From: Anaerolineales bacterium
Lineage (GTDB): Bacteria; Chloroflexota; Anaerolineae; Anaerolineales; E44-bin32
Length of the DNA stretch: 64,000 nt
Direction of reading: 5' to 3'
NCBI GenBank assembly: GCA_016927115.1
Contig: JAFGNH010000022.1
Span: 1 to 64,000 of the forward strand
Numbering within the stretch: position 1 is the first letter of the stretch; each line of letters opens with the position of its first letter. The translations under genes were made by a program, and so were the position numbers. The notes beneath the pieces are model-generated. The model saw only the letters and a list, made by a program, of their open reading frames with translations. It searched no databases and was not told the DNA's origin. This document shows, one piece after another, positions 35,236 through 44,361 of the stretch.

Positions 35236-35270
35236 AAAACCGGAGCAATGGTTTTCCATTACCCCGGTTT
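35236..35270 (-). terminator. intrinsic terminator of the lipoprotein gene
   Basis: On the minus strand AAACCGGGGTAATGG, loop AAAA, CCATTGCTCCGGTTT forms an imperfect stem and is followed by TTTTTCTT. Confidence 0.75.
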
Positions 35271-35294
35271 ACTTCCTCTGGCTCACCGCAATGC

Positions 35295-36596
35295 TCAGGG
35301 GACACAACCAAGTATGTCAACTGCCTGCTGGACATCAGCAATCACTACACTGCCGCCGCTGAGCATGTCTATCACCTGAAGCTCAGAGTCTCCACCTGAC
35401 TGCCTGGCAGTAGCCAGCCCGGTTCCCGGCCTGCACCAGGCCAACTGCTGCATCGCTCCTCCAGCCGGAATAGCCGCCGGACCGACAGCTGTGGAAACGC
35501 CGCCTGTATATGTCTTCAATCCCATTGCTGTGAAATCAGCTCCTCCCGAAAAAGATCCTTGTCCATACAGAATTTGTGATCCATCCATGGACCAGCCAGC
35601 ACCTCGCATAAGTGCACTGCCATCAGAGGCATCAATATATGGTGTGGCTGTATTCGTTGTCAGGTTTAGATCCCACAGCTCGTTCACGACCAGATCATAG
35701 GCCATTACTACGTAGCCAGCCGGTGTGTAACCATAATCACGATTGAGATACAGCAAATGAGTACCATCACGAGATAGAACAGGCTCTGTCAGATAACCAC
35801 CCATTGGAACAAGCGAAACAGCAGCAAGTGTATCCAGATCAGCTGATGCAGCGCCCGGCGGCACTGCAACACCCCACACACCAGCCCAATTGCCTTCTGT
35901 GTCCGGCATAAACGTATCCAGAATAAGCAAATCGCCAGCGGCATTCCAACCAACCGGCCGCCCAGGCAGGAATGCTGGATGGGAGCCTATCGCAAAACTT
36001 GTGTCGAATCGTGTGGTTGAACCATCTGCCAGGTTCACTACTACGATCCCCCATAGATAGGTTCCACCGCTGGCGCCCAGCTCCATAAAAGCAAGGCGCT
36101 GTTCATCCTGGTCGAACGCAGTACCGTAGATCGTATATCCCGGAGTAATCGGGATGGAATAAGTGATGCTGGATTCCAGATTGATAATCTGGATATTCGC
36201 TGCAGGTGCAGGGCTGTCCGCTGAAGCAACCCAACGGCCGCTGAGAGAAACCGAGGACGCGCCATAGAGAGTCACACCAAGATCCGTTATTGTGGCGTCG
36301 GCAGCTGCAGCTTTGAGTGAAGCGGAAGCCCATGTTCCAGAGCGGACAAGAGCAATTGTACCGGGTGGAAGCCAGGCTGATGCAGGCGGAGCAACTTCCG
36401 GCTCAGGCTCAGTCTCAGGCATTTCACCTTCTGAAGGTAAAGGCTCCTCTTCCGTTGCTGCAGGTATATCTTCAGGTACATCTGCAGGCAAATCAAAACT
36501 TTCCTCAGGTCCCGGCAGTTGAAAATTGCATGCTACAGAAGCCAGTACAAGAGCCGCAGCTACTAATAAAGGCACCATGAAAAACTTCTTTTTCAT
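35295..36596 (-). CDS. putative lipoprotein with WD40/TolB-like repeats
   Basis: A 433-residue exported protein, ATG 36596 following GGGAGG. The signal peptide MKKKFFMVPLLVAAALVLAS ends near Cys23 (SVAC), a possible lipidation site though not a classical lipobox. An acidic Pro/Glu-rich linker spans about residues 28-70. The rest resembles a beta-propeller of TolB/WD40-like blades, for example VALVRSGTWASASLK, GRWVASADSPAPAANIQIIN, LSRDGTHLLYLNRD, and MDGSQILYGQGSF, each blade carrying a conserved Asp-Gly turn. It likely sits on the outer membrane face as a scaffold or sensor. No substrate is evident. Confidence 0.7.
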   Translation of the reverse strand: MKKKFFMVPLLVAAALVLASVACNFQLPGPEESFDLPADVPEDIPAATEEEPLPSEGEMPETEPEPEVAPPASAWLPPGTIALVRSGTWASASLKAAAADATITDLGVTLYGASSVSLSGRWVASADSPAPAANIQIINLESSITYSIPITPGYTIYGTAFDQDEQRLAFMELGASGGTYLWGIVVVNLADGSTTRFDTSFAIGSHPAFLPGRPVGWNAAGDLLILDTFMPDTEGNWAGVWGVAVPPGAASADLDTLAAVSLVPMGGYLTEPVLSRDGTHLLYLNRDYGYTPAGYVVMAYDLVVNELWDLNLTTNTATPYIDASDGSALMRGAGWSMDGSQILYGQGSFSGGADFTAMGLKTYTGGVSTAVGPAAIPAGGAMQQLAWCRPGTGLATARQSGGDSELQVIDMLSGGSVVIADVQQAVDILGCVP

Positions 36597-36924
36597 CACG
36601 ACCTCCCGATTTTCAGAATAAGAACCGTCCGATACATCATTAACTTCATAACGCAATCACGCACTCCATTGTGACAGCGTCACTCGTATTGTCTGAATAA
36701 AGTATCGGGGTCAAACCCGTTTGTACCAACCGTCAAGTGAAGTACGATATTATATGAGAGATCAGGCTGTACCCTCAGTGCCTGCTAATTCTCTGCTTTC
36801 TTGGATGAGTTGAAGCGTGTTATGATAATCTGCAGTAATCCACAAATTGCACCAGCATGCTTTAACCTAATTCTACATGATGCCTGCGGAGAAAGGAAAG
36901 CGGCAGGCACCTCTGGAGCTTCTG

Positions 36925-37347
36925 ATGTATGTGAATGCATTGATTCTGACGATTGGCTCGAACATCCTGTACCACATTTTCCAAAAACTCACTCCGGGCA
37001 ATCTTCATCCGATGATTGCCTTGATGGTGACCTACCTGACAGCAGCAATACTTTGCGCAATGCTCATGCCACTCTTTCCTGGCCAACCAGGTATCCTGGC
37101 TTCCCTTAAACAGATAAACTGGTCGAGCATAGCCCTGGGAGCAGCAATTGTAGGGCTGGAAGCAGGCTTCCTTTTAGCTTACAGGGCAGGCTGGAACATC
37201 AGTCTGGCTGCCGGTGTGTCAAATGTTGCTCTTACCGTCCTGCTTATCCCTATCGGGCTGCTTTTCTTCCATGAAAAACTGACCACGGCCAACTGGATTG
37301 GCATGGTGCTTTGCCTGGCGGGTCTTGTATTGATAAACATGAGATAG
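36925..37347 (+). CDS. EamA/DMT-family half-transporter
   Basis: A 140-residue, four-helix membrane protein of the drug/metabolite transporter superfamily. I chose ATG 36925 (GGAG six bases upstream); an earlier ATG at 36877 has no ribosome site. Helices are NALILTIGSNILYHIFQ, MIALMVTYLTAAILCAML, LGAAIVGLEAGFLLAYRAGW, and VALTVLLIPIGLLFFHEKLT with a final GMVLCLAGLVLINM. FHEKLTTANWIGMVLCLAG is the hallmark end of an EamA domain. Full DMT proteins have two such domains, so this must dimerise. The cargo is unknown. Confidence 0.8.
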   Translation: MYVNALILTIGSNILYHIFQKLTPGNLHPMIALMVTYLTAAILCAMLMPLFPGQPGILASLKQINWSSIALGAAIVGLEAGFLLAYRAGWNISLAAGVSNVALTVLLIPIGLLFFHEKLTTANWIGMVLCLAGLVLINMR

Positions 37348-37812
37348 CATCTCTAAGAAAAAATCGGAGGGGAATGCTGCCTAAAAACCTGTCCAGCCCC
37401 TCTTCCTATTCAATCACAAAACCCGTTCCGCCCTAATGTAATAATAAAAGTATCTGGATTATTATTGACCGTATCAATCTGGAAAATAAATTGAAATGAG
37501 TTCATGCCAGACTTAATTCTACGAGAGTTGCACGAATCAGTACATTGGCTTTAAAATCACAAACCAGAACAACCATTGGGGTTACTTCAAACTCTCATAC
37601 AGGCTGAGTAAGTGCGCCCTGATTTTCACTCTTGCTGCCCATTACAGCAACCATCCCCTTCCCAATACCCAATAACTTTTCAGCTATACAGAAACCGGCT
37701 GGCTATTCGGATTTGGCATTTCATCCAGCGCCAGGAAAGTTCCGCTATCCCAGCCGGACCGGAAAAACCTGCTTTCTCGATCATTCATAATCAGGATCGG
37801 CAGGACAGGTTA
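37348..37812. other. intergenic region, no gene seen
   Basis: A 465-base gap between convergent genes. GGAGGGG/CCCCTC near 37368-37404 may form a weak terminator. No plausible gene is visible on either strand. Confidence 0.5.
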
Positions 37813-38199
37813 TCAATCTTCATAGATATTCAACAACCATACTGACGCAACAACAAGGGCAAGAAGCCAGGTCAGAATGATCAGAATTGCTCCAACTCGG
37901 CCAATCCGCGAAAGATCTGCAGGAGACTGCTCTACTTTTTGCTGTGCTTCTATCAACACTTCATACGGAATAAGTTTATAGGCAATATACAAGCCCAAAG
38001 GTGTAATCACCAGATCATCGAGATATCCCAGTACCGGAATAAAGTCAGGGATCAGATCAATCGGACTGAAAGTATGGGCGACTACGAAAAACAACAGGGC
38101 CTTAGTCAGCAGAGGCGTACGAGGGTCACGAAAGGCATAATAGAGAACCAGGGTTTTCTTCTTCAGTTCCGCAACAATGGTTCTCCATCGTGAAATCAT
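37813..38199 (-). CDS. YkvA/DUF1232 membrane protein
   Basis: A 128-residue protein of the YkvA (DUF1232) family, starting at ATG 38199 after AAGGAAG. The family core is FVVAHTFSPIDLIPDFIPVL followed by GYLDDLVI, an acidic re-entrant membrane motif. A second hydrophobic helix (AILIILTWLLALVVASVWLL) ends the protein. Function of the family is unknown. Confidence 0.85.
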   Translation of the reverse strand: MISRWRTIVAELKKKTLVLYYAFRDPRTPLLTKALLFFVVAHTFSPIDLIPDFIPVLGYLDDLVITPLGLYIAYKLIPYEVLIEAQQKVEQSPADLSRIGRVGAILIILTWLLALVVASVWLLNIYED

Positions 38200-38361
38200 A
38201 TGCGTGCACTTCCTTCCTTCTAAAAAGAATCATACATATTCTAAATGGTTTTTTCGCCTTCTATCCAAACCACCTGCGAATTTTCCCCTGTGAGCGTTAA
38301 TTCATTTTTATCCCCTTTACACAAGTTAACTATTTATATTAATCATTTAATGAATTAATCC

Positions 38362-38389
38362 TTGACAAATGAACTTTTCATGCTATTGT
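38362..38389 (+). promoter_or_regulatory. promoter of the ilv-leu operon leader
   Basis: TTGACA (38362-38367, perfect -35) and TATTGT (38384-38389, four of six) with 16 bases between. Transcription would start near 38396 and run through three leader ORFs before ilvD, giving an untranslated/leader region of about 900 bases. Confidence 0.6.
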
Positions 38390-38463
38390 TGTATCTAAAT
38401 AAATGGAACCTGTTGTCTGACATGTTCAGATAAACTGAATCGTAGATAAGGTTTGAGAATATC

Positions 38464-38559
38464 GTGAACTTCTTTCTGCTGGAAATTATTCTAATTCTGG
38501 ATCTAGTTCTCGTCCTTATTATTGGGACGAAGAAGATAATTCCTGTCAGGATCGCGTAA
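38464..38559 (+). CDS. leader peptide 1, Ile/Leu/Val-rich
   Basis: A 31-codon ORF from GTG 38464. Residues 5-20 read LLEIILILDLVLVLII and the tail KKIIPVRIA adds four more branched-chain residues; 18 of 31 codons are Ile, Leu or Val. This is the composition of ilv-type attenuator leader peptides. An upstream in-frame TAG at 38443 excludes a longer start. Codons 27-29 (CCT GTC AGG) fall inside the antiterminator arm, and an intrinsic terminator follows 27 bases after the stop. Starvation for Ile, Leu or Val would stall the ribosome before the antiterminator and let transcription pass. Confidence 0.85.
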   Translation: MNFFLLEIILILDLVLVLIIGTKKIIPVRIA

Positions 38560-38602
38560 AGCTCAACAAGAACGATAAAATACACGAGCACTTCCTGACA
38601 GG
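38542..38602 (+). promoter_or_regulatory. antiterminator of attenuator 1
   Basis: CCTGTCAGGA (38542-38551, inside the leader ORF) is an exact 10-base complement of TCCTGACAGG (38593-38602). The latter overlaps the left arm and loop of terminator 1, so the two structures exclude each other. A ribosome at the stop codon would cover the first arm; one stalled in codons 5-20 would not. Confidence 0.8.
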
Positions 38603-38618
38603 GAAGTGCTTTTTTTTT
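38587..38618 (+). terminator. attenuator terminator 1
   Basis: AGCACTTCC (38587-38595) pairs with GGAAGTGCT (38602-38610) over a six-base loop and is followed by nine T. Confidence 0.92.
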
Positions 38619-38642
38619 GATGAAAAGGAAGAATAAAAAATC

Positions 38643-38768
38643 ATGTCCGGATATTTGCCCACACTCGCTCTACTGTTTGTTTATATTATTGAGCTGCTGC
38701 TCGTTCTTGAGCAGCAGCACATTGTGATTGAGCCGACTCCGGCAAGGGCTGAAGTGGAACACAAATAA
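38643..38768 (+). CDS. leader peptide 2, Leu/Ile/Val-rich
   Basis: A 41-codon ORF from ATG 38643, with AGGAAG upstream. LALLFVYIIELLLVL (residues 8-22) is followed by HIVIEPTPARAEVEHK. Leu codons dominate. GCTGCTGCTC (38693-38702) and GAGCAGCAGC (38709-38718) form a perfect 10-base hairpin inside it, placed like the pause hairpin of classical attenuators. An intrinsic terminator follows 31 bases after the stop. It lies only 25 bases after the T run of terminator 1 and looks like a second complete attenuator. Confidence 0.8.
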   Translation: MSGYLPTLALLFVYIIELLLVLEQQHIVIEPTPARAEVEHK

Positions 38769-38810
38769 AGAACAGCCCAAAAAAAAGGAACAACAGGAGC
38801 CGCCTCAATC
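38726..38810 (+). promoter_or_regulatory. antiterminator of attenuator 2
   Basis: GATTGAG (38726-38732) pairs with CTCAATC (38804-38810), and CTCC (38737-38740) pairs with GGAG (38796-38799), separated by an internal loop. Both right arms overlap the left arm and loop of terminator 2, so the structures are mutually exclusive. Pairing is weaker than in attenuator 1. Confidence 0.6.
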
Positions 38811-38828
38811 GCCAGAGGCGGTTTTTTT
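38800..38828 (+). terminator. attenuator terminator 2
   Basis: CCGCCTC (38800-38806) pairs with GAGGCGG (38815-38821) over an eight-base loop, followed by seven T. Confidence 0.92.
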
Positions 38829-38857
38829 ATCACACTATCCATAATTGGAGGAGAAAA

Positions 38858-39049
38858 ATGAAACAGCAAAAAGGTACACCTTACACGACAGATTCCACAA
38901 ACGAAATGAAGTTCGGCAAAATCAACGACCAGCATAGCTCATGGTCCAATGCCTGGTGTGCTGTCTGGGAAACACAGCCTGAGACTCGCACAAATGGTAA
39001 AAACGCCTCCGAAAAAAAGAACCCGTCCACACAGGAACCCACCTGGTAA
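38858..39049 (+). CDS. leader ORF 3, Trp-containing and Leu-free
   Basis: A 63-codon ORF from ATG 38858 with a strong GGAGGAG ribosome site. It is hydrophilic, contains no Leu, one Ile and one Val, and four Trp. Three Trp are evenly spaced by four codons (Trp29, 33, 37 in SSWSNAWCAVWE) and the last residue is Trp63. The stop codon lies within the stem-loop of terminator 3. Placement after two attenuators and directly on a terminator suggests a third regulatory leader. Its composition does not match the operon's products. A small functional protein is the alternative. Confidence 0.65.
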   Translation: MKQQKGTPYTTDSTNEMKFGKINDQHSSWSNAWCAVWETQPETRTNGKNASEKKNPSTQEPTW

Positions 39050-39065
39050 ACGGGTTCTTTTTTTA
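39016..39065 (+). terminator. terminator 3 upstream of ilvD
   Basis: AAAGAACCCGT (39016-39026) pairs over 11 bases with ACGGGTTCTTT (39050-39060); CAGG (39032-39035) and CCTG (39042-39045) extend the stem inside. A T run follows. A possible competing pairing is CTGTCTGG (38961-38968) with CCACACAG (39027-39034), seven of eight bases. Confidence 0.9.
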
Positions 39066-39296
39066 TGGACAGTATGATGACCGGGCGGTGCTTAAGGAAG
39101 TCCATACAGCATGCCCAAGCAGCTGTAGGCCAATTGAACCTGTGGAATATTGACAGTCATCATACGAATATTCATCCACCCTGGTGCATTTCGGTGCACC
39201 GCAAGCTACGACGGTTCTCCGAATTTAGAGTCAATGAGGGAGCCATCGGGGTCAGATTAGAACTATAAAAATCCAGGCAGCACAGAAGGAAGAATT

Positions 39297-41000
39297 ATGC
39301 GATCGGATCAAATCAAGAAGGGGTTCCAGAGAGCCCCGCACCGCTCCCTGCTCAAAGCTACAGGTGTCAGTGATGCTGATATGGGGAAGCCATTTATAGC
39401 TGTTGTTAATTCTTATATTGACATCATTCCCGGCCATGTCCACCTGCAGGAATTCGGCAGAAAAATCAAGGACGAAATACGTGCAGCGGGAATGGTTCCC
39501 TTTGAATTTAATACCATCGGAGTGGATGATGGGATCGCGATGGGGCATGAGGGTATGAAGTTTTCACTACCGAGCCGGGAATTAATCGCCGACAGTGTGG
39601 AAACAATGATCTCAGCCCACTGCTTCGATGGCATGATCTGCATACCAAATTGCGACAAAATCGTACCGGGAATGCTTATGGCCGCTGTTCGACTGGACAT
39701 TCCTGCCATTTTCGTCAGCGGAGGCGCCATGCCTGCCGGCCGTACACCGGATGGGGAAACTGTCGATCTGATCAGTGTTTTTGAGGGAGTAGGCGCCTAC
39801 TCCTCTGGAAAAATCACCGAAAACCGGTTAAAGATTCTGGAAGACCACGCCTGCCCTTCCTGCGGCTCCTGCAGCGGCTTGTTTACTGCAAACAGTATGA
39901 ACTGCCTGATGGAAGCCCTGGGTATCGCTCTTCCGTTCAACGGGACTGCACTGGCAAATACACCTGAGCGGGAGGAACTCGGCAAGCAGGCAGCCCGTCG
40001 GATGCTGAAGCTGGTGCAGACAAATCAGACAGCGCGCACTATCATCACACGGGATGCGATTGATGATGCCTTCGTTCTCGATATGGCCATGGGTGGCAGT
40101 ACCAATACTGTACTTCACACGTTGGCGATTGCCAGTGAGGCAGGTATCGACTATCCCATCGAACGCATCGATCAGATTGCAGCACGTGTACCCCACCTCT
40201 GTAGGGTAAGCCCGGCCTCCTCATGGCATATGGAGGATGTGCACCGCGCAGGCGGTGTACCTGCCATCCTGAACGAAATTGTCGCGCATAGCAATATCCT
40301 GCATCTGGACCGTCCGACCGTTTCCGGATCCTCATTTGGTGAGCTTATCGCCAAAGCAACCATAAAGGATTCTGATGTGATCCGCCCATATAACGACCCA
40401 CACTCTGCCAGCGGCGGGCTTGCAGTTATGACCGGCAATCTTGCCCCGGAAGGCGGCATTGTCAAGACAGCTGCGGTTGATCCGGCCATGCGTGTGTTTT
40501 CCGGCCCAGCCCGCATCTTCGAAAGCCAGGAAGAAGCCATGGCTGGCATACTGAATGGAAAAGTCCAGGCAGGTGACGTGGTTGTTATTCGTTATGAGGG
40601 GCCGGCTGGCGGCCCCGGTATGCAGGAAATGCTCAGCCCCACCAGCGCCATCGCCGGTTTGGGACTTAGTAAAAGTGTTGCGCTTATAACAGACGGTCGT
40701 TTTTCCGGCGGAACCCGTGGTGCCTGCATCGGCCACATCAGCCCGGAAGCAGCTGCCGGAGGTCCGATCGCAGCGTTGGAAGAAGGGGATGTAATCGACA
40801 TCGATCTGGAACAGCGCATACTGAATGTACAGCTCACAGATGAACAGATAGAGACAAGACTGAAAAAACTTCCACCTTTTACGCCAAAGGTCAGGAGCAA
40901 GTGGCTGCGCCGGTATTCAAAAATGGTGACGAGTGCTTCAACCGGCGCAGTTCTAGCGGATGTTTACAGGTACCAAAATAAGCAAGGAGGAGCGCGATGA
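39297..41000 (+). CDS. ilvD: dihydroxy-acid dehydratase
   Basis: A 567-residue Fe-S dehydratase for the third common step of Val and Ile synthesis (2,3-dihydroxy-isovalerate/-methylvalerate to the 2-oxo acid), and so also feeding Leu. Cluster cysteines are in [15 protein letters not shown] near residue 115 and [20 protein letters not shown] near 183. [20 protein letters not shown] near the C-terminus is the substrate/Mg site. Length is normal. ATG follows GAAGGAAG. It is the first structural gene of the operon, 228 bases after terminator 3, and overlaps ilvB by four bases. Confidence 0.97.
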   Translation: MRSDQIKKGFQRAPHRSLLKATGVSDADMGKPFIAVVNSYIDIIPGHVHLQEFGRKIKDEIRAAGMVPFEFNTIGVDDGIAMGHEGMKFSLPSRELIADSVETMISAHCFDGMICIPNCDKIVPGMLMAAVRLDIPAIFVSGGAMPAGRTPDGETVDLISVFEGVGAYSSGKITENRLKILEDHACPSCGSCSGLFTANSMNCLMEALGIALPFNGTALANTPEREELGKQAARRMLKLVQTNQTARTIITRDAIDDAFVLDMAMGGSTNTVLHTLAIASEAGIDYPIERIDQIAARVPHLCRVSPASSWHMEDVHRAGGVPAILNEIVAHSNILHLDRPTVSGSSFGELIAKATIKDSDVIRPYNDPHSASGGLAVMTGNLAPEGGIVKTAAVDPAMRVFSGPARIFESQEEAMAGILNGKVQAGDVVVIRYEGPAGGPGMQEMLSPTSAIAGLGLSKSVALITDGRFSGGTRGACIGHISPEAAAGGPIAALEEGDVIDIDLEQRILNVQLTDEQIETRLKKLPPFTPKVRSKWLRRYSKMVTSASTGAVLADVYRYQNKQGGAR

Positions 41001-42706
41001 AACGTACAGGTGCTGAAATTATCTGGGAAGTGTTATTGAGCGAGGGTGTAAAGACTGTATTTGGATACCCTGGTGGTGCTGTCCTGCCAATGTATGATGC
41101 ACTGATGAAATATCCTCTCCATCATGTGCTTACAAGGCACGAACAGGGAGCAGCCCATATGGCCGATGGCTTTGCGCGTGCTTCCGGACAGGTTGGTGTA
41201 GCTGTTGCGACATCCGGGCCTGGTGCGACAAACCTTGTAACCGGCATTGCCACCGCAATGCTGGATTCGTCTCCGGTTGTTTTTATCACCGGGCAGGTTT
41301 CGGGCAATTCCATCGGCAGTGATGCGTTCCAGGAAATCGACGTGACTGGTGTTACCCTGCCGATCACGAAGCATAATTATCTTGTGCTGCACGCTGATGA
41401 GGTCGCTCCGTCTCTCCAGGAAGCGTTCTACGTTGCACGTTCAGGAAGGCCCGGACCAGTACTGGTGGATATCTGCAAAGATGCACAGAAGGAATTGATC
41501 GAATTTACGCTTGACACCTCACCGATCAAATTACGCGGCTACCGGCCTGATCTGCGCGCTCTCCCGGCAGAACTTGAAAAAGCATGCGAGCTGATCACTG
41601 AAGCTGAACGGCCCATAATTCTTGCCGGACATGGTGTCCTGATGTCTGGTGCAATGCAGGACCTGAAAACCTTTGTTGAAAAAACACAGATTCCGGTTGC
41701 CACAACACTGCTTGGTATCGGCGGGCTTCCCGCCTCCCACCCTTTGAACCTGGGGATGATGGGTATGCATGGAGAGGCATGGGTAAATCATGCTATTCAG
41801 GAAGCTGACTTGCTGCTAGCTTTCGGTATGCGCTTCGACGACCGTGTGACCGGCACATTGGATACCTATGCTCCCAATGCAAGAGTTGTACATATCGATA
41901 TCGATCCTTCAGAAATAAACAAGATCATCAAGGCTGATGTTGGGCTGGTGGGAGATTTGAAATACGTACTGCAGAAGCTAATCCCTGCCCTGCCGGAAAT
42001 GAATCACAAAGAATGGCTGCAGAGTATCGGGCAGCGCCGTTCACAGACAAAGGAAAACGACATCCTGAATAAACTGCCTGAGGATACCCTTTTCGCGGCT
42101 CATGTTCTGCACGATATCTGGCGGATAACAGAAGGTAAAGCCACGATCGTTTCAGATGTGGGCCAGCATCAAATGTGGACAGCCCAGTATTATCTGCAGG
42201 AAGACCCCTACCGCCTGATTACATCCGGTGGATTGGGAACGATGGGCTACGGCCTGCCGGCTGCCGTCGGGACGTGGTTTGCCAATCCGGATAATGAAGT
42301 GTGGGCTATTGTAGGTGATGGTGGTTTCCAGATGACTGCATCCGAACTGTCCACCTGCGCGCAGGAGAATGTCAAATTAAACATCGCAGTGATCAACAAT
42401 GGTTATCTCGGTATGGTGAGGCAGTGGCAGGAATTCTTCTACGAGCGCCGCTATTCCGCTACACCGATGCACAGTCCGGATTTTGTAAAATTAGCCCAGG
42501 CACATGGTCTGGATGGTATCCGTGTGGACCACAGAGATCAGGTTGAGGGTGCAATCAGAAAAGCCAGGCAGATGGAAGGCACTGTAGTGCTGGACTTTCG
42601 GGTGCTTCCCGAGGATTGTGTTTACCCGATGGTTCCTGCCGGGGCAGCGCTCCACGATATGATCAGGCGCCCCGAGCAGGTTGCAAGTTCCGGAGGTGGA
42701 AAATGA
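40997..42706 (+). CDS. ilvB: acetolactate synthase, large catalytic subunit
   Basis: A 569-residue TPP enzyme joining two pyruvates, or pyruvate and 2-oxobutyrate. The N-terminal TPP-binding [18 protein letters not shown] contains the catalytic Glu. The middle domain binds FAD, and the C-terminal [15 protein letters not shown] with [15 protein letters not shown] holds the TPP diphosphate/Mg site. [12 protein letters not shown] is diagnostic of biosynthetic acetohydroxyacid synthases rather than catabolic ones. Starts at ATG in an ATGA overlap with ilvD and overlaps ilvN likewise, so subunits are made in step. Confidence 0.97.
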   Translation: MKRTGAEIIWEVLLSEGVKTVFGYPGGAVLPMYDALMKYPLHHVLTRHEQGAAHMADGFARASGQVGVAVATSGPGATNLVTGIATAMLDSSPVVFITGQVSGNSIGSDAFQEIDVTGVTLPITKHNYLVLHADEVAPSLQEAFYVARSGRPGPVLVDICKDAQKELIEFTLDTSPIKLRGYRPDLRALPAELEKACELITEAERPIILAGHGVLMSGAMQDLKTFVEKTQIPVATTLLGIGGLPASHPLNLGMMGMHGEAWVNHAIQEADLLLAFGMRFDDRVTGTLDTYAPNARVVHIDIDPSEINKIIKADVGLVGDLKYVLQKLIPALPEMNHKEWLQSIGQRRSQTKENDILNKLPEDTLFAAHVLHDIWRITEGKATIVSDVGQHQMWTAQYYLQEDPYRLITSGGLGTMGYGLPAAVGTWFANPDNEVWAIVGDGGFQMTASELSTCAQENVKLNIAVINNGYLGMVRQWQEFFYERRYSATPMHSPDFVKLAQAHGLDGIRVDHRDQVEGAIRKARQMEGTVVLDFRVLPEDCVYPMVPAGAALHDMIRRPEQVASSGGGK

Positions 42707-43287
42707 TAAGCAATAATGGCAATGGCAATGGCAATCATCCCGATACAAAATCTCTGCGGACATTCGCGGTCTATGTGGAGAACAAACCGGGTGTGCTGAA
42801 CAGAGTCGCCTCGCTGTTCCGCAGACGAGCATTTAACATCGAATCTCTTTCTGTCGGACATACGGACGAAGAAGGTGTATCACGTATGACCATTGTCATT
42901 GAGGCGGACGACACAATCGCCTGGCGTGTGGAAGCAAACCTGTACAAAATGGTCAATGTACTGCGCGTTGAAGACCTCACACATATTCCCGTGGTTTCTC
43001 GTGATCTGGCTTTGATCAAGGTGAAAGCAAATACTGAAAACAGAGCCCAGGTTCTGCAGATTTGCGACGTTTTCAGAGCCCATGTAGTTGATGTCCATCC
43101 GGAAGCTCTGATCGTGGAAATTACAGGTGCAGAGGACAAGATCGAGGGGCTGCTGGAAGTACTGCGTCCCTTCGGTATTCTGGAAATGGCTCGCACAGGC
43201 CGTGTGGCCATGGCACGCGGTTCAGCCACACCATCAGAGAATCCTGAATTTGTCTCGGCAGCGCTGCCGGTTAATGGCTTGAAGTAG
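42703..43287 (+). CDS. ilvN: acetolactate synthase, small regulatory subunit
   Basis: A 194-residue ACT-domain protein that activates IlvB and confers Val feedback. After a Gly/Asn-rich start, the ACT domain reads [33 protein letters not shown] second regulatory domain follows ([33 protein letters not shown]). The ATG at 42703 overlaps the ilvB stop (ATGA) and follows GGAGG; the frame is open further upstream without support. The N-terminus SNNGNGNGN comes from a short AATGGC tandem repeat, unusual for IlvN. Size fits the long (about 160-195) form. Confidence 0.95.
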   Translation: MISNNGNGNGNHPDTKSLRTFAVYVENKPGVLNRVASLFRRRAFNIESLSVGHTDEEGVSRMTIVIEADDTIAWRVEANLYKMVNVLRVEDLTHIPVVSRDLALIKVKANTENRAQVLQICDVFRAHVVDVHPEALIVEITGAEDKIEGLLEVLRPFGILEMARTGRVAMARGSATPSENPEFVSAALPVNGLK

Positions 43288-43334
43288 CGGCAATACGGCA
43301 GGTTATTCAACATACATACACTGGAGTATTTAAA

Positions 43335-44348
43335 ATGGCAACGATTTATTATGATCAGCACGCAGATGAATCCCTGATAAAAGCAAAGAAAGTGGCTGTA
43401 ATTGGATATGGTTCACAAGGGCATGCACATGCATTGAACCTGATGGAGAGTGGCGTTACTGTCCATGTCGGTCTGCGTGAAGGAAGTAAAAGTAAGGCAG
43501 CAGCTGAAGCAAAAGGGCTCACAGTAACTTCTGTGGCAGAAGCCGCTCAATGGGCGGATGTCATCATGATGCTGGCACCGGATACCAAACAGCCGGCTAT
43601 CTACGAGAAGGAAATCGCTCCGTACCTTGAACCGGGCGACACCCTGATGTTCAGTCATGGATTTAATATACGCTACGGGACTATCGCTCCACCGGAGAAC
43701 GTGGATGTGAGCATGATTGCACCCAAAGCACCCGGGCACCGGGTGCGCGAGACCTACGAGGAAGGCGCCGGCACACCTGCTTTACTGGCAGTCGCCCAGG
43801 ATGCCAGCGGAAAAGCACGAGAGAACGCGCTTTCATACGCATGGGCATTGGGTGCCACCCGTGCCGGAGTGATTGAAACAACCTTCGCCGAGGAAACGGA
43901 AACCGACCTGTTCGGGGAACAATCCGTCCTATGTGGAGGGGTCAGTGCACTGGTAAAAGCAGGTTTTGATACACTGGTTGAAGCCGGTTACCAGCCGGAG
44001 ATTGCCTACTTTGAATGTATGCATGAGCTTAAACTGATCGTTGACCTTATGTATCGCGGTGGTTTGAATTACATGCGCTATTCTGTCAGTGATACTGCCG
44101 AGCACGGCGATTACACAGCCGGCCCCAAGATTGTCACGGATGATACACGCGCAGCTATGAAACAGATCCTCGCCAACATTCAAAACGGTACCTATGCCGA
44201 AGAATGGATTGATGAGAATTACCAGGGCCGACCATGGTTCAATGAAAAACGGCGTAGTGAGCAAGAGCACCTCATTGAGAAAGTTGGAGCAGATCTGCGG
44301 AAAATGATGCCATTCCTGGACCCTGTCACCATTAAGCCCGGCGAATAG
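43335..44348 (+). CDS. ilvC: ketol-acid reductoisomerase, class I
   Basis: A 337-residue enzyme that isomerises and reduces acetolactate or acetohydroxybutyrate. The nucleotide loop is [13 protein letters not shown], followed by [13 protein letters not shown]; the Arg/Ser pair favours NADPH over NADH. Metal and substrate residues lie in [17 protein letters not shown] near residue 192 and [19 protein letters not shown] near 231. Length is typical of class I. ATG follows GGAG. Forty-seven bases separate it from ilvN. Confidence 0.97.
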   Translation: MATIYYDQHADESLIKAKKVAVIGYGSQGHAHALNLMESGVTVHVGLREGSKSKAAAEAKGLTVTSVAEAAQWADVIMMLAPDTKQPAIYEKEIAPYLEPGDTLMFSHGFNIRYGTIAPPENVDVSMIAPKAPGHRVRETYEEGAGTPALLAVAQDASGKARENALSYAWALGATRAGVIETTFAEETETDLFGEQSVLCGGVSALVKAGFDTLVEAGYQPEIAYFECMHELKLIVDLMYRGGLNYMRYSVSDTAEHGDYTAGPKIVTDDTRAAMKQILANIQNGTYAEEWIDENYQGRPWFNEKRRSEQEHLIEKVGADLRKMMPFLDPVTIKPGE

Positions 44349-44361
44349 GAGTGGATTAATC

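Noticed and set aside
34914-35399. A 161-codon plus-strand frame
   Set aside because: No ribosome site, no recognisable protein, and its end is antisense to the well-supported lipoprotein gene.
39065-39268. A 67-codon frame between terminator 3 and ilvD, considered as a fourth leader
   Set aside because: Its start lies in the terminator's T run, there is no ribosome site, it is not rich in branched-chain residues and no terminator follows.
39069-39296. Possible T-box or other riboswitch ahead of ilvD
   Set aside because: No T-box core sequence or other known riboswitch motif was found; GTGCAT/GTGCAC only makes a small hairpin.
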